A stretch of DNA of 41,411 bases from contig QUJA01000025.1 in NCBI GenBank assembly GCA_003480425.1, positions 1 to 41,411 of the forward strand, read 5' to 3'. The notes beneath the pieces were generated by a model that made no database searches, had not been told where the DNA came from, and worked only from the letters and a program-made list of their open reading frames with translations. The translations under genes were made by a program, and so were the position numbers. The stretch comes from Firmicutes bacterium AM31-12AC (GTDB taxonomy: Bacteria > Bacillota > Clostridia > Lachnospirales > Lachnospiraceae). Positions 28,201 through 35,172 of this stretch are shown piece after piece. Each line of letters starts with the position of its first letter. Within the stretch, counting starts at the first letter, position 1.

Positions 28201-30472
28201 TGACGGAGTGGTTCCGGCACGTGACATCACACTTTATGCAAAATGGGATGTGCAGAGTGTAAACTACACAGTCAAGCATTGTCTGCAAAATGCCAATGAT
28301 GACGGATATTCGCTGGGAGCACAGGAGAACTTCAACGCTGATACGGATACGGTTGTCACACCGGAAGTAAAGAACTTTGAAGGATTTACAGCACCGGAGA
28401 AACAGCAGGTGACAGTCGAAGGTGATGGAAGAACAATGGTCATTTACCGTTACACAAGAAATGTGCATACGCTGACGCTTAAGAACTACGATGGTAAGAC
28501 AGATAAGACGGTAGAAGCAAGATATGAAATGTCCATACCGAAGCCGACAAGAGCCGGTTATGCATTTACAGGCTGGTATACAGATGAAAAATGTACGAAA
28601 GAGTACAAAACTAATATGCCTGATCAGGATCTGACACTTTATGCAAAATGGGAAGCAAACATCGTCAACTATGTAGTAGAACATTATCAGCAAAATGTAC
28701 AAGATGACGGTTATACGCTGAAAGAAAGCAGTCATGCACGGGCGGCTGCGGATAGCGAAGTGACACCAGAGGTCATGAAATATAAAGGTTTCGAGGAACC
28801 GAAGACAGAGAAAGTTATCATTTCCGGAGACGGACAGACGACAGTGAAGTGCTACTATAAGAGAAATGTACATACAGTCACATTTGACGCAGATTCCGGA
28901 ACATTCGCTGCAGAAAAGGGTGAGGACGACAGTAAGATTGTCGTGACCGGACGCTATGGTGCGAATATTATAGTGCCGAAAGCGCCGACAAGAACCGGAT
29001 ACCAGTTCCTTGGCTGGGACGAAGACGTTGAAATGACGATACCGGATAAAGACCTTACCTATAAGGCGCAGTGGCTGAAGATGGAATATACCCTTCAGTT
29101 CAAGACGGGAGAAGGAACGTCTGTTTCACCAATCAAAGGAAATTATGGTGATAAGATAAGTGTACCAAAAGACCCGACAAGAACCGGATACATTTTCAAG
29201 TACTGGAGTGAGAATGGTAAGAAGGTGGACAAGCTTCCGGCGACTATGCCGGCCGAAAGTCATATTTACACAGCAATATGGGAGCAGGAGACATACCAGA
29301 TTACTTATGACTTAAATGGCGGAAGCATGAAGTCCGGGGAGAAGAATCCGACGACTTACAACGTGGATACCACTGTATTCAAACTGAAAAATCCAGTCCG
29401 GGCAGGATACACATTTACTGGTTGGAGCGGAACCCAAATTTCAGGAGTAAGTGACAATGTGTCTGTAAAACAGGGTTCTACAGATAACCGGACATATAAG
29501 GCGAATTGGAGAGAGAATACATATCAGATTACATTTATCTTAAGCGGTACGGAGGCAAAAGGCTCCATGGCAGCAAAGACGGTCAATTACACGGAAAATG
29601 TAATACTTCCAAAATGCGGATTCACCTGCAAAGGCCACTCCTTTAAGAGATGGTACACCGTGGATAAGAAGGGCAAGAAGACTTATTACTCTGACCGGCA
29701 GAAGGTGTCAAAGCTGACCGATGTAAACGGCGGTGTTGTGACACTCTATCCGGAATGGGAGGCAAATGTGTACAATGTTACATTTGACTATGGTGACGGA
29801 AGAGCGAAGACAGTTAGAAAGACTAAATACGGTGATAAATACCAGTTCCCGTCAGATCCGACACGTTACGGCTGGGAGTTCAAAGGCTGGAAAAAAGAAG
29901 GAGCCAACACAGCATTTGACATGAGTACGAAAGAGCTGCAGCTTCAGGACACGAAAGATATTACCTTATACGCAAGCTGGAAAGCGAACCAAAAATATTC
30001 TTACAGACCATCAAATTCCGGCAATACATATCGTGTGACAGATAAACATGAGTATACCAGATTTACTTATTATGTAGACGGTAATCAGACTTCTGTAAAG
30101 ACAACCGGAGACAGTGGACTGAATCCGGCAAGATACCATTTGAATATGAAGAATATTTCCTATAATGCAGTACATCAGAATTATTCAAAGATGAGGATTA
30201 GGATTAGTTACAAGATTAAAATGGTAAAAGATGGTTATTCAGATCTGAGAATTTCCTACCATACGAAATCCGATAATAAGGATCACACAGAGTGGAAGAA
30301 AAATACGGAGGATCTGAAGAAGAAAAACGGTAAAACGATTACCTGTGAATATACACTTACGACCGGAAGCAAGATTGATGTGGACAGTCTGACGCTGGAA
30401 TTTGATGCACATGGAATAGGACCGGATCGATATGATCTCAGCAATCTGAATGTAGATATTACATTTGAGTAG
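22262..30472 (+). CDS. Giant secreted InlB/MucBP-repeat surface protein (2736 aa)
   Basis: Residues 1-25 are a signal peptide (cleavage near TTFA/ED). Two InlB B-type repeats follow near 56-125 and 240-320 (GYEFAGWYDNEEF). Residues ~320-1200 form a long region without recognised domains, including a Met/Asp/Glu-rich stretch to ~710 and a beta-rich part from ~723. From ~1213 to 2580, twelve further InlB-type units (pattern GYxFxGWYTDxxxxxxF, then DLTLYAKWE) occur. The first eight alternate with seven MucBP-like units (VNYTVKHxxQ, then GFTAPE), making ~137-residue composite repeats. Residues ~2581-2736 form a distinct Lys-rich C-terminal domain. No LPXTG, membrane or SLH anchor is visible, so attachment must be by partners, probably the three small envelope proteins downstream. 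GGAGGG precedes the start. Confidence 0.92.
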   Translation: MKKRLISMILSAALLATSVPVTTFAEDANTQNPVVHSEEGTSQGSNVRKESSIDYKKNGGAFVEGYTAPSNYDEPVTELPGAEKITKAGYEFAGWYDNEEFNGEPVNLLSTADHTGSVVLYAKWTERYYYVDIPQKVNANGDKFTIKADAGGLYDKDYVSVTVQSENDWKLKSGLHSLAYELRNPQSGSALENGSVVASLTKDESHKQQEYDCNILDKPNYTGDYTDHLTFDIAFQDTTYNIKYETNGGTITKKNPQQADQMLTITEEQYQAGTILKDLPAPVKKSSTFLGWCYDEACTRYVDSKDRLLSDVTLYASYADNQPMEEVSMATYARANDVATDFTIPVTDTSAAMTPDQVRKNFTIKNVTDSSEMVTVDVTEGADHTFTISNPNGWTPGAAYKLELQEKALYFTGFDPTIRVYDFTVYREEVKNVELNKEIKYIHKKELSNLTVNGKKVEEVSIAAMTIGTDGSLTEEGSDTTGTFTYKKQLEVGDQVAIYSSDVIPTMDMSSGDNSDVSFVEIIGADGDKYTYRGSRPEDVLFMPDVLPLSMDKDQDGDPDNNSVTINVSDLTFGDDAMSQAMDLDSETTVDAGDYLAIYTGTMGENGSGAVSLYGEITSVLLSGDKYIVSYIPVSEEDMRQTMDVYQKENVEGEELLEDTDVQALEEDIETQAVDSGFASEVAERVADAAMETESFEELQESLKEDMNADIMIQSQSYGQLRKARAAGGAGGSRVELGVPTVKANLGTTLKHFDGDVSGLRLALEIGVPITIHVNRGADIEIMITATFEQEVRVSIDVDGSAVWKTWGFIPYIADYRVTASLELYEYTGIGLNVNFKTAETGNPVSDSSSKLRKGVNKITEELKNMMENGEDYLNSASGLVSGGDEISVSKSLAERYSELLADEADWVEIYKRPLVDQHFRVLLIIDIQVKLEFVVSANVNISIGMTYWYKNAKEYVFCVRVKERTATNDTIDLVEEQYEFTAYAMGTLGIKAGVRLTVRVGLLSTSIASVGISADVGGYAQVWGYLYYELKYTASAGRSSRAMGAMYLEIGIYLEVKFEAQALSNAFTYNPTLYENEWPLYRVGVLENVLDFAYTQDKIAEINMKREIQSVQIPDEYFKMQYMDMKNGLDDGKYYEKIYEDDTKYFNISMTNSAFTYDPATNIIRVNPGDEPEQDGEMIITWKNQEGTFNTKPCARKIKLHWDRLRDGYYIAFQSNGGSFVDAITGKYNAGIKKPEDPVRLGYTFAGWYEDMNLTIPYTIPETMPEEDRLVYAKWEAADVGYTVVDYIEGTNGTYEAQTPVKMSGRTEEEVSPVPAERTGFVTPPQLTETVKADGSLVINYYYARNKYTQTFKSEKEKENGTETEVIADGNYRYGTMMPTPAVYRPGYEFLGWEDEEGAGVPKEVPSENKTYIAKWKALEGITYTVKYYVQNTDNSGYSLSETAALTGQMGEEVTAKAADFDEKVYHLKGELPKGTIKADGSLVLKVYYDLNEYKLTFDAKGGESDQTEVTARYGDKIASPMPTRKGYVFEGWYTDEACENAFGQTMPAKDMTVYAKWEKQKVNYTVRHLMEKLPDAEEENPGGDKEEYPDLDKPVEEENPYILYEEEVFAAYPEDKVTPDVKRYEGFTSPAAQTVAVDGNGNTVIEYKYARNIHKLKLVDRGVDENNMEGFGMPFGAAITEVAIRDGYRFEGWYTDKDFNNRFDGTMPDKDLTLYAKQTPVMSSYTVYHYKESVDGSYFGLTDEEVLSGLTESEVTPQPKQYEGFTSPAAKTGQVNGWGGPDIWYHYTRNSYNLTYVLNNGEDNKTSEVRYEADITNTPSQTGYAFAGWYTDEALTQPYVQTTMPAHDLTLYAKWEAGMKTYQVRHYQQSIDNSEHYDLAGTENVTAKTGEHLTLAVKAYEGFTAPEPVSYDVVDDGEITYVDYKYTRDRHQVTIHYNNGNDSETKELAYGEKWEEKPYRAGYAFAGWYTDAEFTKAFDGVVPARDITLYAKWDVQSVNYTVKHCLQNANDDGYSLGAQENFNADTDTVVTPEVKNFEGFTAPEKQQVTVEGDGRTMVIYRYTRNVHTLTLKNYDGKTDKTVEARYEMSIPKPTRAGYAFTGWYTDEKCTKEYKTNMPDQDLTLYAKWEANIVNYVVEHYQQNVQDDGYTLKESSHARAAADSEVTPEVMKYKGFEEPKTEKVIISGDGQTTVKCYYKRNVHTVTFDADSGTFAAEKGEDDSKIVVTGRYGANIIVPKAPTRTGYQFLGWDEDVEMTIPDKDLTYKAQWLKMEYTLQFKTGEGTSVSPIKGNYGDKISVPKDPTRTGYIFKYWSENGKKVDKLPATMPAESHIYTAIWEQETYQITYDLNGGSMKSGEKNPTTYNVDTTVFKLKNPVRAGYTFTGWSGTQISGVSDNVSVKQGSTDNRTYKANWRENTYQITFILSGTEAKGSMAAKTVNYTENVILPKCGFTCKGHSFKRWYTVDKKGKKTYYSDRQKVSKLTDVNGGVVTLYPEWEANVYNVTFDYGDGRAKTVRKTKYGDKYQFPSDPTRYGWEFKGWKKEGANTAFDMSTKELQLQDTKDITLYASWKANQKYSYRPSNSGNTYRVTDKHEYTRFTYYVDGNQTSVKTTGDSGLNPARYHLNMKNISYNAVHQNYSKMRIRISYKIKMVKDGYSDLRISYHTKSDNKDHTEWKKNTEDLKKKNGKTITCEYTLTTGSKIDVDSLTLEFDAHGIGPDRYDLSNLNVDITFE

Positions 30473-30482
30473 GAGGAAACAG

Positions 30483-30971
30483 ATGAAAGAACATACAGAA
30501 AAAAATAAAATATTTATTGTCATTATCATCTGTCTGTGTGCGGTCATCATTGCGGGATTGATTTATTTCATGAAATTAAAAGGAGGTTCAGATTCGGCTT
30601 TTACGCCGGATCTGGATCCAAATGCGAAGACCCAGACAGCAGACGATACCGGGGAAAAGCCGACAGGAATCCGGATACCGGGCTATCCGTCCATTACGAT
30701 TGAGGCAGACAAAAAAGACGTGCAGATGAACCTGATGAATCCGGAAGGAAACCCGTGTTACTTTACATTTGAAATTGTGCTTAACGACACAGGTGAGAAC
30801 ATCTACACATCAAAGATGGTAGAACCGGGGAAGGCAATTACAGAGGTGACATTAGACAAGGCACTTGCAGCGGGAGAATATCCGGCGACTATCAAGATTA
30901 CGACAGCATCACTCACGGACGGTTCTGCCATGAACGGGGCAAATGTAGAGACTACATTAATTGCACAGTAA
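30483..30971 (+). CDS. Small membrane-anchored extracytoplasmic protein of the surface cluster
   Basis: A 162-residue protein starting at 30483, 12 bases after an AGGAGG that overlaps the giant gene's stop. One hydrophobic segment (about residues 9-30, IFIVIIICLCAVIIAGLIYF) follows a positive N-terminus, so it is probably a type II membrane protein. The outside part is a ~110-residue beta-sandwich-like domain (IRIPGYPSITIEADKKDVQ, GEYPATIKITT) with a possible immunoglobulin-like fold. I do not recognise a named family. Tight coupling to the giant gene suggests it docks or displays that protein. Confidence 0.8.
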   Translation: MKEHTEKNKIFIVIIICLCAVIIAGLIYFMKLKGGSDSAFTPDLDPNAKTQTADDTGEKPTGIRIPGYPSITIEADKKDVQMNLMNPEGNPCYFTFEIVLNDTGENIYTSKMVEPGKAITEVTLDKALAAGEYPATIKITTASLTDGSAMNGANVETTLIAQ

Positions 30972-30986
30972 CAGGAGGGGAGAACG

Positions 30987-31480
30987 ATGAAAAAGAGAAG
31001 TATCAGAACACGAATTTTTTTCGCACTATTGACTCCGGTGCTGTTTACCTGTGTGGAAAAGCCAGCCTATGCAGCAACCACTCAGACGACAGGAAGTTCA
31101 ACGGTCACCTATCATGTGGATCCTGCTTACCAGGTTACAATACCGGTAGATACAAGTATGCAGCTCAATGAGACAGAAGTTCCATATGGAAAAATTGTGG
31201 TAGATCAGGTGCAGATTGAGGATGGAAAATGTATCCAGGTGTCACTGTTAGCTGATTTTAACTTGAAGAATTCCAACAATTCAAAAGCAATAATTCCTTA
31301 TCAGATTTTGGCTGGGGACGAGGCGGGAAGCCACCCATTTACATCAGCGCAGTATACAAAAGCCGGGGAAGAGACACCTCTTACTATCGCGATTAAAAAG
31401 AAGACTGGAAGAAGGCGGTGGCCGGACAGTACTCAGATATGGTAACATTTACCATATCCTATGTAGACAAAAGTGAGTAA
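30987..31480 (+). pseudogene. Small secreted protein of the surface cluster, frameshifted near 31396
   Basis: A signal peptide (KKRSIRTRIFFALLTPVLF, ending PAYA/A) is followed by a ~135-residue beta-rich domain starting TYHVDPAYQVTIPVDTS. The frame breaks at ATTAAAAAGAAGACTGG near 31396. Restoring one G gives AIKKEDWKKAVAGQYSDMVT and ends at 31480 after FTISYVDKSE, about 164 residues. The VDPxYxVTIP opening and VTFTISY ending resemble small pilin- or WxL-type surface modules of Firmicutes, but no firm family can be given. It lies 15 bases after the preceding gene and 11 before the next. Confidence 0.8.
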
Positions 31481-31491
31481 GGGGGGATTTC

Positions 31492-32199
31492 ATGAGGGAA
31501 ATAAAAGGAATTTCGTCAGGAAGTGTGGAAAACAGAAAAGTCAGAGTGACAATTGCACTAATTGCGACCATTCTGATTATAGCTGCGACAGTTATTGCCG
31601 TGTATTTTACAACCCTGTCTGTTTTAGCAGCAGATGCAGGAAGCACATCGAATTTCCAGAGTACCATAAGTACGACTGTACCGGATTCGCATAATATTCG
31701 TGTAGAAAAAAGTCATGCAGATGTAGTGATTGAAGGAGAAGAAGACCAGAGCGATGGAAACATGGATAACTTTGTTGTAGATCGTTTTGCAAAGCCGAAG
31801 ATTCAGATCACACCGGAGAAAGGATGGAAGGTTTCAAGGATGCTTCTGAATGGGGAAGATGTTACGGAACAGTTCAAGGACGGATATCTGACACTGGAAG
31901 AAGTCTGTGAGGATCTGACACTGGTCATTGAGACAGCAGAAGATACCAGCGGCGGAGAAAACAAAGACCAGGACAAAGATAAAGATCCGGGAAAAAATCC
32001 AGATAAGGATAAAGATCCGAATAAAGGAACTACAGGCAGTGGAAAGGGAAAGGACTCAGGGGAGAAGACTCCGATGAATAAGCTGAAGAACTGGAAGGCT
32101 GCAGTCACAGGAGATGAAGCCAGACCGATGCTTTATACAATAGCAGTGATTGCAGCAGGAGTGATTAGTGTGCTGATATTAAGAAGAAAAAGTAAATAA
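31492..32199 (+). CDS. Cell-surface protein with C-terminal sorting-like anchor
   Basis: A 235-residue protein. An N-terminal hydrophobic segment (about 20-46, ending VLAADAG) acts as signal peptide or anchor. A ~110-residue exposed domain follows (KIQITPEKGWKVSRMLLNGE, like InlB/bacterial-repeat ends). Then comes a highly charged Lys/Asp/Gly linker (~150-195), then AAVTGDEARPMLYTIAVIAA and a hydrophobic tail ending RRKSK. The end has the shape of a sortase signal, but canonical LPXTG is replaced by VTGDE, as in the TGD-type signals of many Lachnospiraceae. GGGGGG precedes the ATG. It is the last gene of the cluster and may be its covalent wall anchor. Confidence 0.8.
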   Translation: MREIKGISSGSVENRKVRVTIALIATILIIAATVIAVYFTTLSVLAADAGSTSNFQSTISTTVPDSHNIRVEKSHADVVIEGEEDQSDGNMDNFVVDRFAKPKIQITPEKGWKVSRMLLNGEDVTEQFKDGYLTLEEVCEDLTLVIETAEDTSGGENKDQDKDKDPGKNPDKDKDPNKGTTGSGKGKDSGEKTPMNKLKNWKAAVTGDEARPMLYTIAVIAAGVISVLILRRKSK

Positions 32200-32206
32200 C
32201 AGGGCC

Positions 32207-32260
32207 GGTTGGGGACGGGGGACCAAATGGTCCACCAAACCCCGTCCCCAATCAAATGGT
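32207..32260. repeat. Palindromic border repeat, copy 6 (short form)
   Basis: TTGGGGACGGGG (32209-32220) is inverted as CCCCGTCCCCAA (32240-32251), and the loop itself contains the palindrome GGACCAAATGGTCC. It lacks the GTTTAGTGGC arm. It lies between the convergent surface cluster and MATE gene and may serve both as a terminator. Confidence 0.8.
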
Positions 32261-33622
32261 TTATTCTTTATCTAGTATTTTATTGAACCGGCTTAAGAAA
32301 GTTATTGTTGTGATTATCGCAGCCAGTATATCACTGATTGGTTCAGCCAAAAAGACGGCAAATACTTTATTCTGGATAAAAAGTGGCAGGATAAAGATTA
32401 AAGGAATCAATAAAATCAGTTTTCTTAAACAGGCAAGCAACAGACTGACCTTTGCCTGCCCAAGAGCCATAAAACTTTGCTGGCAGCAGACTTGAAAACC
32501 GAGGGAAAAGATTCCGGCCATATAAATTTTTAGAGCCCATGCAGTATAAGTGATCAATTCTGTATTATTGGAAAAAATTCCGGCAAAGAGTCTGGGAAAT
32601 GAAATTACAATAATACAGAACAGGGTTGTAAATATTGTACATACTTTAAATTGTGTAAAAAATGCTTTCTTGACGCGGTCTTTATTTCCTGCACCAAAGT
32701 TGTAACTCATAATTGGCTGACCACCCTGACAAATTCCTTGAAGCGGTAAGGTGGCAAGCTGACTGATGCTTGTAATAATCGTCATGGCACCAACAGCAAT
32801 ATCTCCGCCATATCTTGAAAGGCTGGAAGTGAAGCTGATCGAAAGAATACTTTCTGTGGACAACATGACAAATGTGGAAATACCAAGTGCAAGACAAGGT
32901 AAAATAATCTCTTTTTCTAATTTGAAATTTTCTTTCTTCAAATGTAAAATTGTCTTTTTCCCAGACAAGAAGCGGAGAATCCATATTGCTCCGACTGCCT
33001 GGCTTAAAACAGTGGCAATTGCAGCTCCTTTTACTCCAAGATTAAATACGAAAATAAAAATCGGGTCGAGAATGATATTGATTACGGCACCGATTATTGT
33101 TGTGAGCATGCTGATTTTGGCAAATCCCTGTGTTGTGATAAAGGGATTCATTCCAAGAACAATTAAGACAAAAATGCTTCCAAGAATATAAATTCTCGCA
33201 TATGCTACAGCATAAGGGAGTGTTTTTGCACTCGCTCCAAATAAAGTCAGCAGTTTTGGTGCTAAAATAAAGAAAATTACGGTAAGGGTTATGGCCATAA
33301 GAACCAAAAGTGCAAAACAGTTTCCTAGAATTTGTTCAGCTGTTTTGTTATCCTTCTTTCCCATTGAAATTGCAGCACGTGGGGCACCACCGGAACCGGC
33401 AAGCATGGCAAATGCATTGATCAACATAAGGATTGGGGTAAATAATCCGACTCCGGTTAAAGCTGCGGCACCAACGCCTGAAATGTGTCCAATGTAGATG
33501 CGGTCTACAATGTTATATAAAAGGTTAATAATTTGTGCAACAACAGCCGGAATTGCAAGCTGTGCCAAAAGACGTGGTATTTTTTCAGTTTCCATCGCTT
33601 GAGTGTTAGACTTACTATTCAT
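32261..33622 (-). CDS. MATE-family efflux transporter
   Basis: An intact 453-residue MATE antiporter with twelve membrane segments: LAQLAIPAVVAQIINLLYNI at the start, GAVINIILDPIFIFVFNLGV in the middle, and PIMSYNFGAGNKDRVKKAFF in the second half. TTTAGGAGAAAATAG on the minus strand precedes the start. It is monocistronic between two border repeats. Substrates are typically cationic drugs or metabolites, driven by Na+ or H+. It is one of four MATE loci in the window. Confidence 0.92.
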   Translation of the reverse strand: MNSKSNTQAMETEKIPRLLAQLAIPAVVAQIINLLYNIVDRIYIGHISGVGAAALTGVGLFTPILMLINAFAMLAGSGGAPRAAISMGKKDNKTAEQILGNCFALLVLMAITLTVIFFILAPKLLTLFGASAKTLPYAVAYARIYILGSIFVLIVLGMNPFITTQGFAKISMLTTIIGAVINIILDPIFIFVFNLGVKGAAIATVLSQAVGAIWILRFLSGKKTILHLKKENFKLEKEIILPCLALGISTFVMLSTESILSISFTSSLSRYGGDIAVGAMTIITSISQLATLPLQGICQGGQPIMSYNFGAGNKDRVKKAFFTQFKVCTIFTTLFCIIVISFPRLFAGIFSNNTELITYTAWALKIYMAGIFSLGFQVCCQQSFMALGQAKVSLLLACLRKLILLIPLIFILPLFIQNKVFAVFLAEPISDILAAIITTITFLSRFNKILDKE

Positions 33623-33691
33623 ATCTATTTTCTCCTAAATAATTATAAAATCAAAGAGCATTATATCCATTTATCAACAGAAATTCAAGTA

Positions 33692-33760
33692 TTGGGGAGG
33701 GGGTTAGTGAACCATTGGGGGTTGGGGTGCCAGTTGGGGACGGGGGTTGGTGGACCAACC
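33692..33760. repeat. Palindromic border repeat, copy 7 (degenerate)
   Basis: TTGGGGAGGGGGTTAGTG, ACCATTGGGGGTTGGGG and TTGGGGACGGGGGTTGGTGG follow one another, recognisable pieces of the repeat without a complete palindrome. It sits in the 148-base gap between the MATE and YeiH-type genes. Confidence 0.6.
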
Positions 33761-33770
33761 AAATCAACTC

Positions 33771-34808
33771 TTACCAGATATTCATGATATGTTGCATTAT
33801 CAGGCTGACTACAGTAATGCCAACCCAGCAGGATGCTCCAAGTAAAATTGGTTTGCCACCGGATTTTACCAGCTTAACAACATTGCTGTTTAAGCCAATT
33901 GCAGCCATCGCCATAATGATGAAGAACTTAGACAATTCTTTCAGTGGAGCGAATACATCTGCGCTCACGCCGAGACTCATGCATATAGTTGTGATAATTG
34001 CTGCAATGATAAAATACAGGATAAACATTGGAAATGCACGTTTCAGGCTGAAATTTCCGGTTGATTTTCCATCTTTTGCGGCTGACTTTGCACGAATCAT
34101 GGACAGAACCAGTGTAATTGGAATGATTGCAAGAGTACGAGTCAGTTTCACAGTGACAGCAGTATTCAGTGTTTCACTTCCAAGATTCCACATACTGTCC
34201 CAGGTAGAGGCGGCAGCAGTGACAGAAGATGTATCATTAATCGCAGTTCCGGCAAATATACCGAAAGCATTTCCGCTTGTAGTATCAAAACCGAGAGCAT
34301 TTCCAAGGATTGGAAATAGTACAGCAGCGATGACATTAAAGAAGAAGATAACGGAAATTGCCTGTGCCACTTCTGTATCATCAGCGTCAATGACGGGTGC
34401 AGTGGCGGCAATTGCAGAACCTCCGCAAATGGAAGAACCAACTCCGACTAAAATAGAGGTATTAGAAGGAACGTTTAACACTTTGCGAAGCAGCCATGCG
34501 ATAAGCAAAGAGGTACTAATTGTGCTGATGATAATCGGAAGGGACTGACGTCCAGTCTGCAAAATAACTCCGAGGTTCATACCAAAACCAAGGAGGACAA
34601 CAGCGGTCTGTAAAATGATTTTGGAAGTCCATTTGATTCCGGCTTCTGCATTTTTTTTATTTGTCCAGAAACAAGTGATTACCATTCCGGCAAGAATCGC
34701 AATGACAGGTCCCCCAATGACAGGAAATATTTTTCCGATAAGCCAGGAAGGAATGGCAATAAAGAAACAAACCAGAATACCGATAAAATTTTTCTTGATA
34801 AAATTCAT
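33771..34808 (-). CDS. YeiH-family (UPF0324) putative sulfate exporter
   Basis: A 345-residue membrane protein with about ten segments. It matches the YeiH/PSE family: [20 protein letters not shown], then [34 protein letters not shown] and [19 protein letters not shown]. The family is annotated as a sulfate or small-anion exporter, though substrates are poorly established. AAAGAAAGGAA precedes the start. It is divergent from a LysR-type gene, the classical YeiH-YeiE arrangement. Confidence 0.9.
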   Translation of the reverse strand: MNFIKKNFIGILVCFFIAIPSWLIGKIFPVIGGPVIAILAGMVITCFWTNKKNAEAGIKWTSKIILQTAVVLLGFGMNLGVILQTGRQSLPIIISTISTSLLIAWLLRKVLNVPSNTSILVGVGSSICGGSAIAATAPVIDADDTEVAQAISVIFFFNVIAAVLFPILGNALGFDTTSGNAFGIFAGTAINDTSSVTAAASTWDSMWNLGSETLNTAVTVKLTRTLAIIPITLVLSMIRAKSAAKDGKSTGNFSLKRAFPMFILYFIIAAIITTICMSLGVSADVFAPLKELSKFFIIMAMAAIGLNSNVVKLVKSGGKPILLGASCWVGITVVSLIMQHIMNIW

Positions 34809-34840
34809 GATAAATTCCTTTCTTTGAAATAGTTTTGTGT

Positions 34841-34911
34841 TTTGTAATTGAAATCGTTACGGTTTACATTATGTGTGACCAGTAACTTGAAATTTACTAA
34901 ACAATTACAAA
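34841..34911. promoter_or_regulatory. Inverted repeat in the YeiH/LysR divergent region, candidate operator
   Basis: TTTGTAATTG (34841-34850) is exactly inverted as CAATTACAAA (34902-34911). It lies 33 bases upstream of the YeiH-type start, where a LysR-type tetramer covering two sites would be expected. A TATAAT at 34944-34949 could be the -10 of the lysR transcript. No binding motif is known for this regulator. Confidence 0.4.
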
Positions 34912-34987
34912 GTATAACACTGGAAAACAATAATAAAAAATTATATAATATTATTAAAAGATAAAAATATATTATCTCAGTCGAGAA

Positions 34988-35151
34988 GACTCCCACCTCT
35001 TCAGGTGGTGAGTAATAGCAAATTTGTCTCAGTGGGAGTCCAATCTCCGATTGAGATAAACGCTCCGCGAGGATGCGCAGTGATTCTGATAGGAATATGT
35101 CAGCTTCGCTGACCAGAATCACGCGCCAAGTCTCACGGACATTCGACTTGG
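34988..35151 (+). ncRNA. Structured RNA element, copy B (shared fold with 13819-13978)
   Basis: A 164-nt element with the same order of parts as copy A. GACTCCCAC (34988-34996) can pair with AGGTGGTGAGT or GTGGGAGTC (35032-35040). TCTCA (35027-35031) pairs with TGAGA (35052-35056), the pseudoknot equivalent. GCTCC/GGATGC has a 4-nt loop. GTGATTCTG/CAGAATCAC (35080-35088/35114-35122) has a 10-nt 5' bulge and inner GTCAGC-TTC-GCTGAC. CCAAGTC/GACTTGG closes at 35126-35151. Stem sequences differ from copy A on both strands, so pairing has been conserved. It ends at an ATGA sequence and 21 bases before the LysR start codon. Confidence 0.7.
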
Positions 35152-35172
35152 ATGATAAAAAAGGAAAACAGC

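Noticed and set aside
27887..28873. 328-codon open frame on the minus strand inside the giant gene
   Set aside because: It is antisense to the repeat region, has a Cys/Ile/Phe-rich composition with no domain, and mirrors the repeat periodicity of the real gene.
25900..29990. Regularly spaced DNA repeats within the giant gene, superficially array-like
   Set aside because: They are codon-level repeats of InlB/MucBP protein units, hundreds of bases long, imperfect and in frame. There are no short identical repeats with unique spacers, so this is not a CRISPR array.
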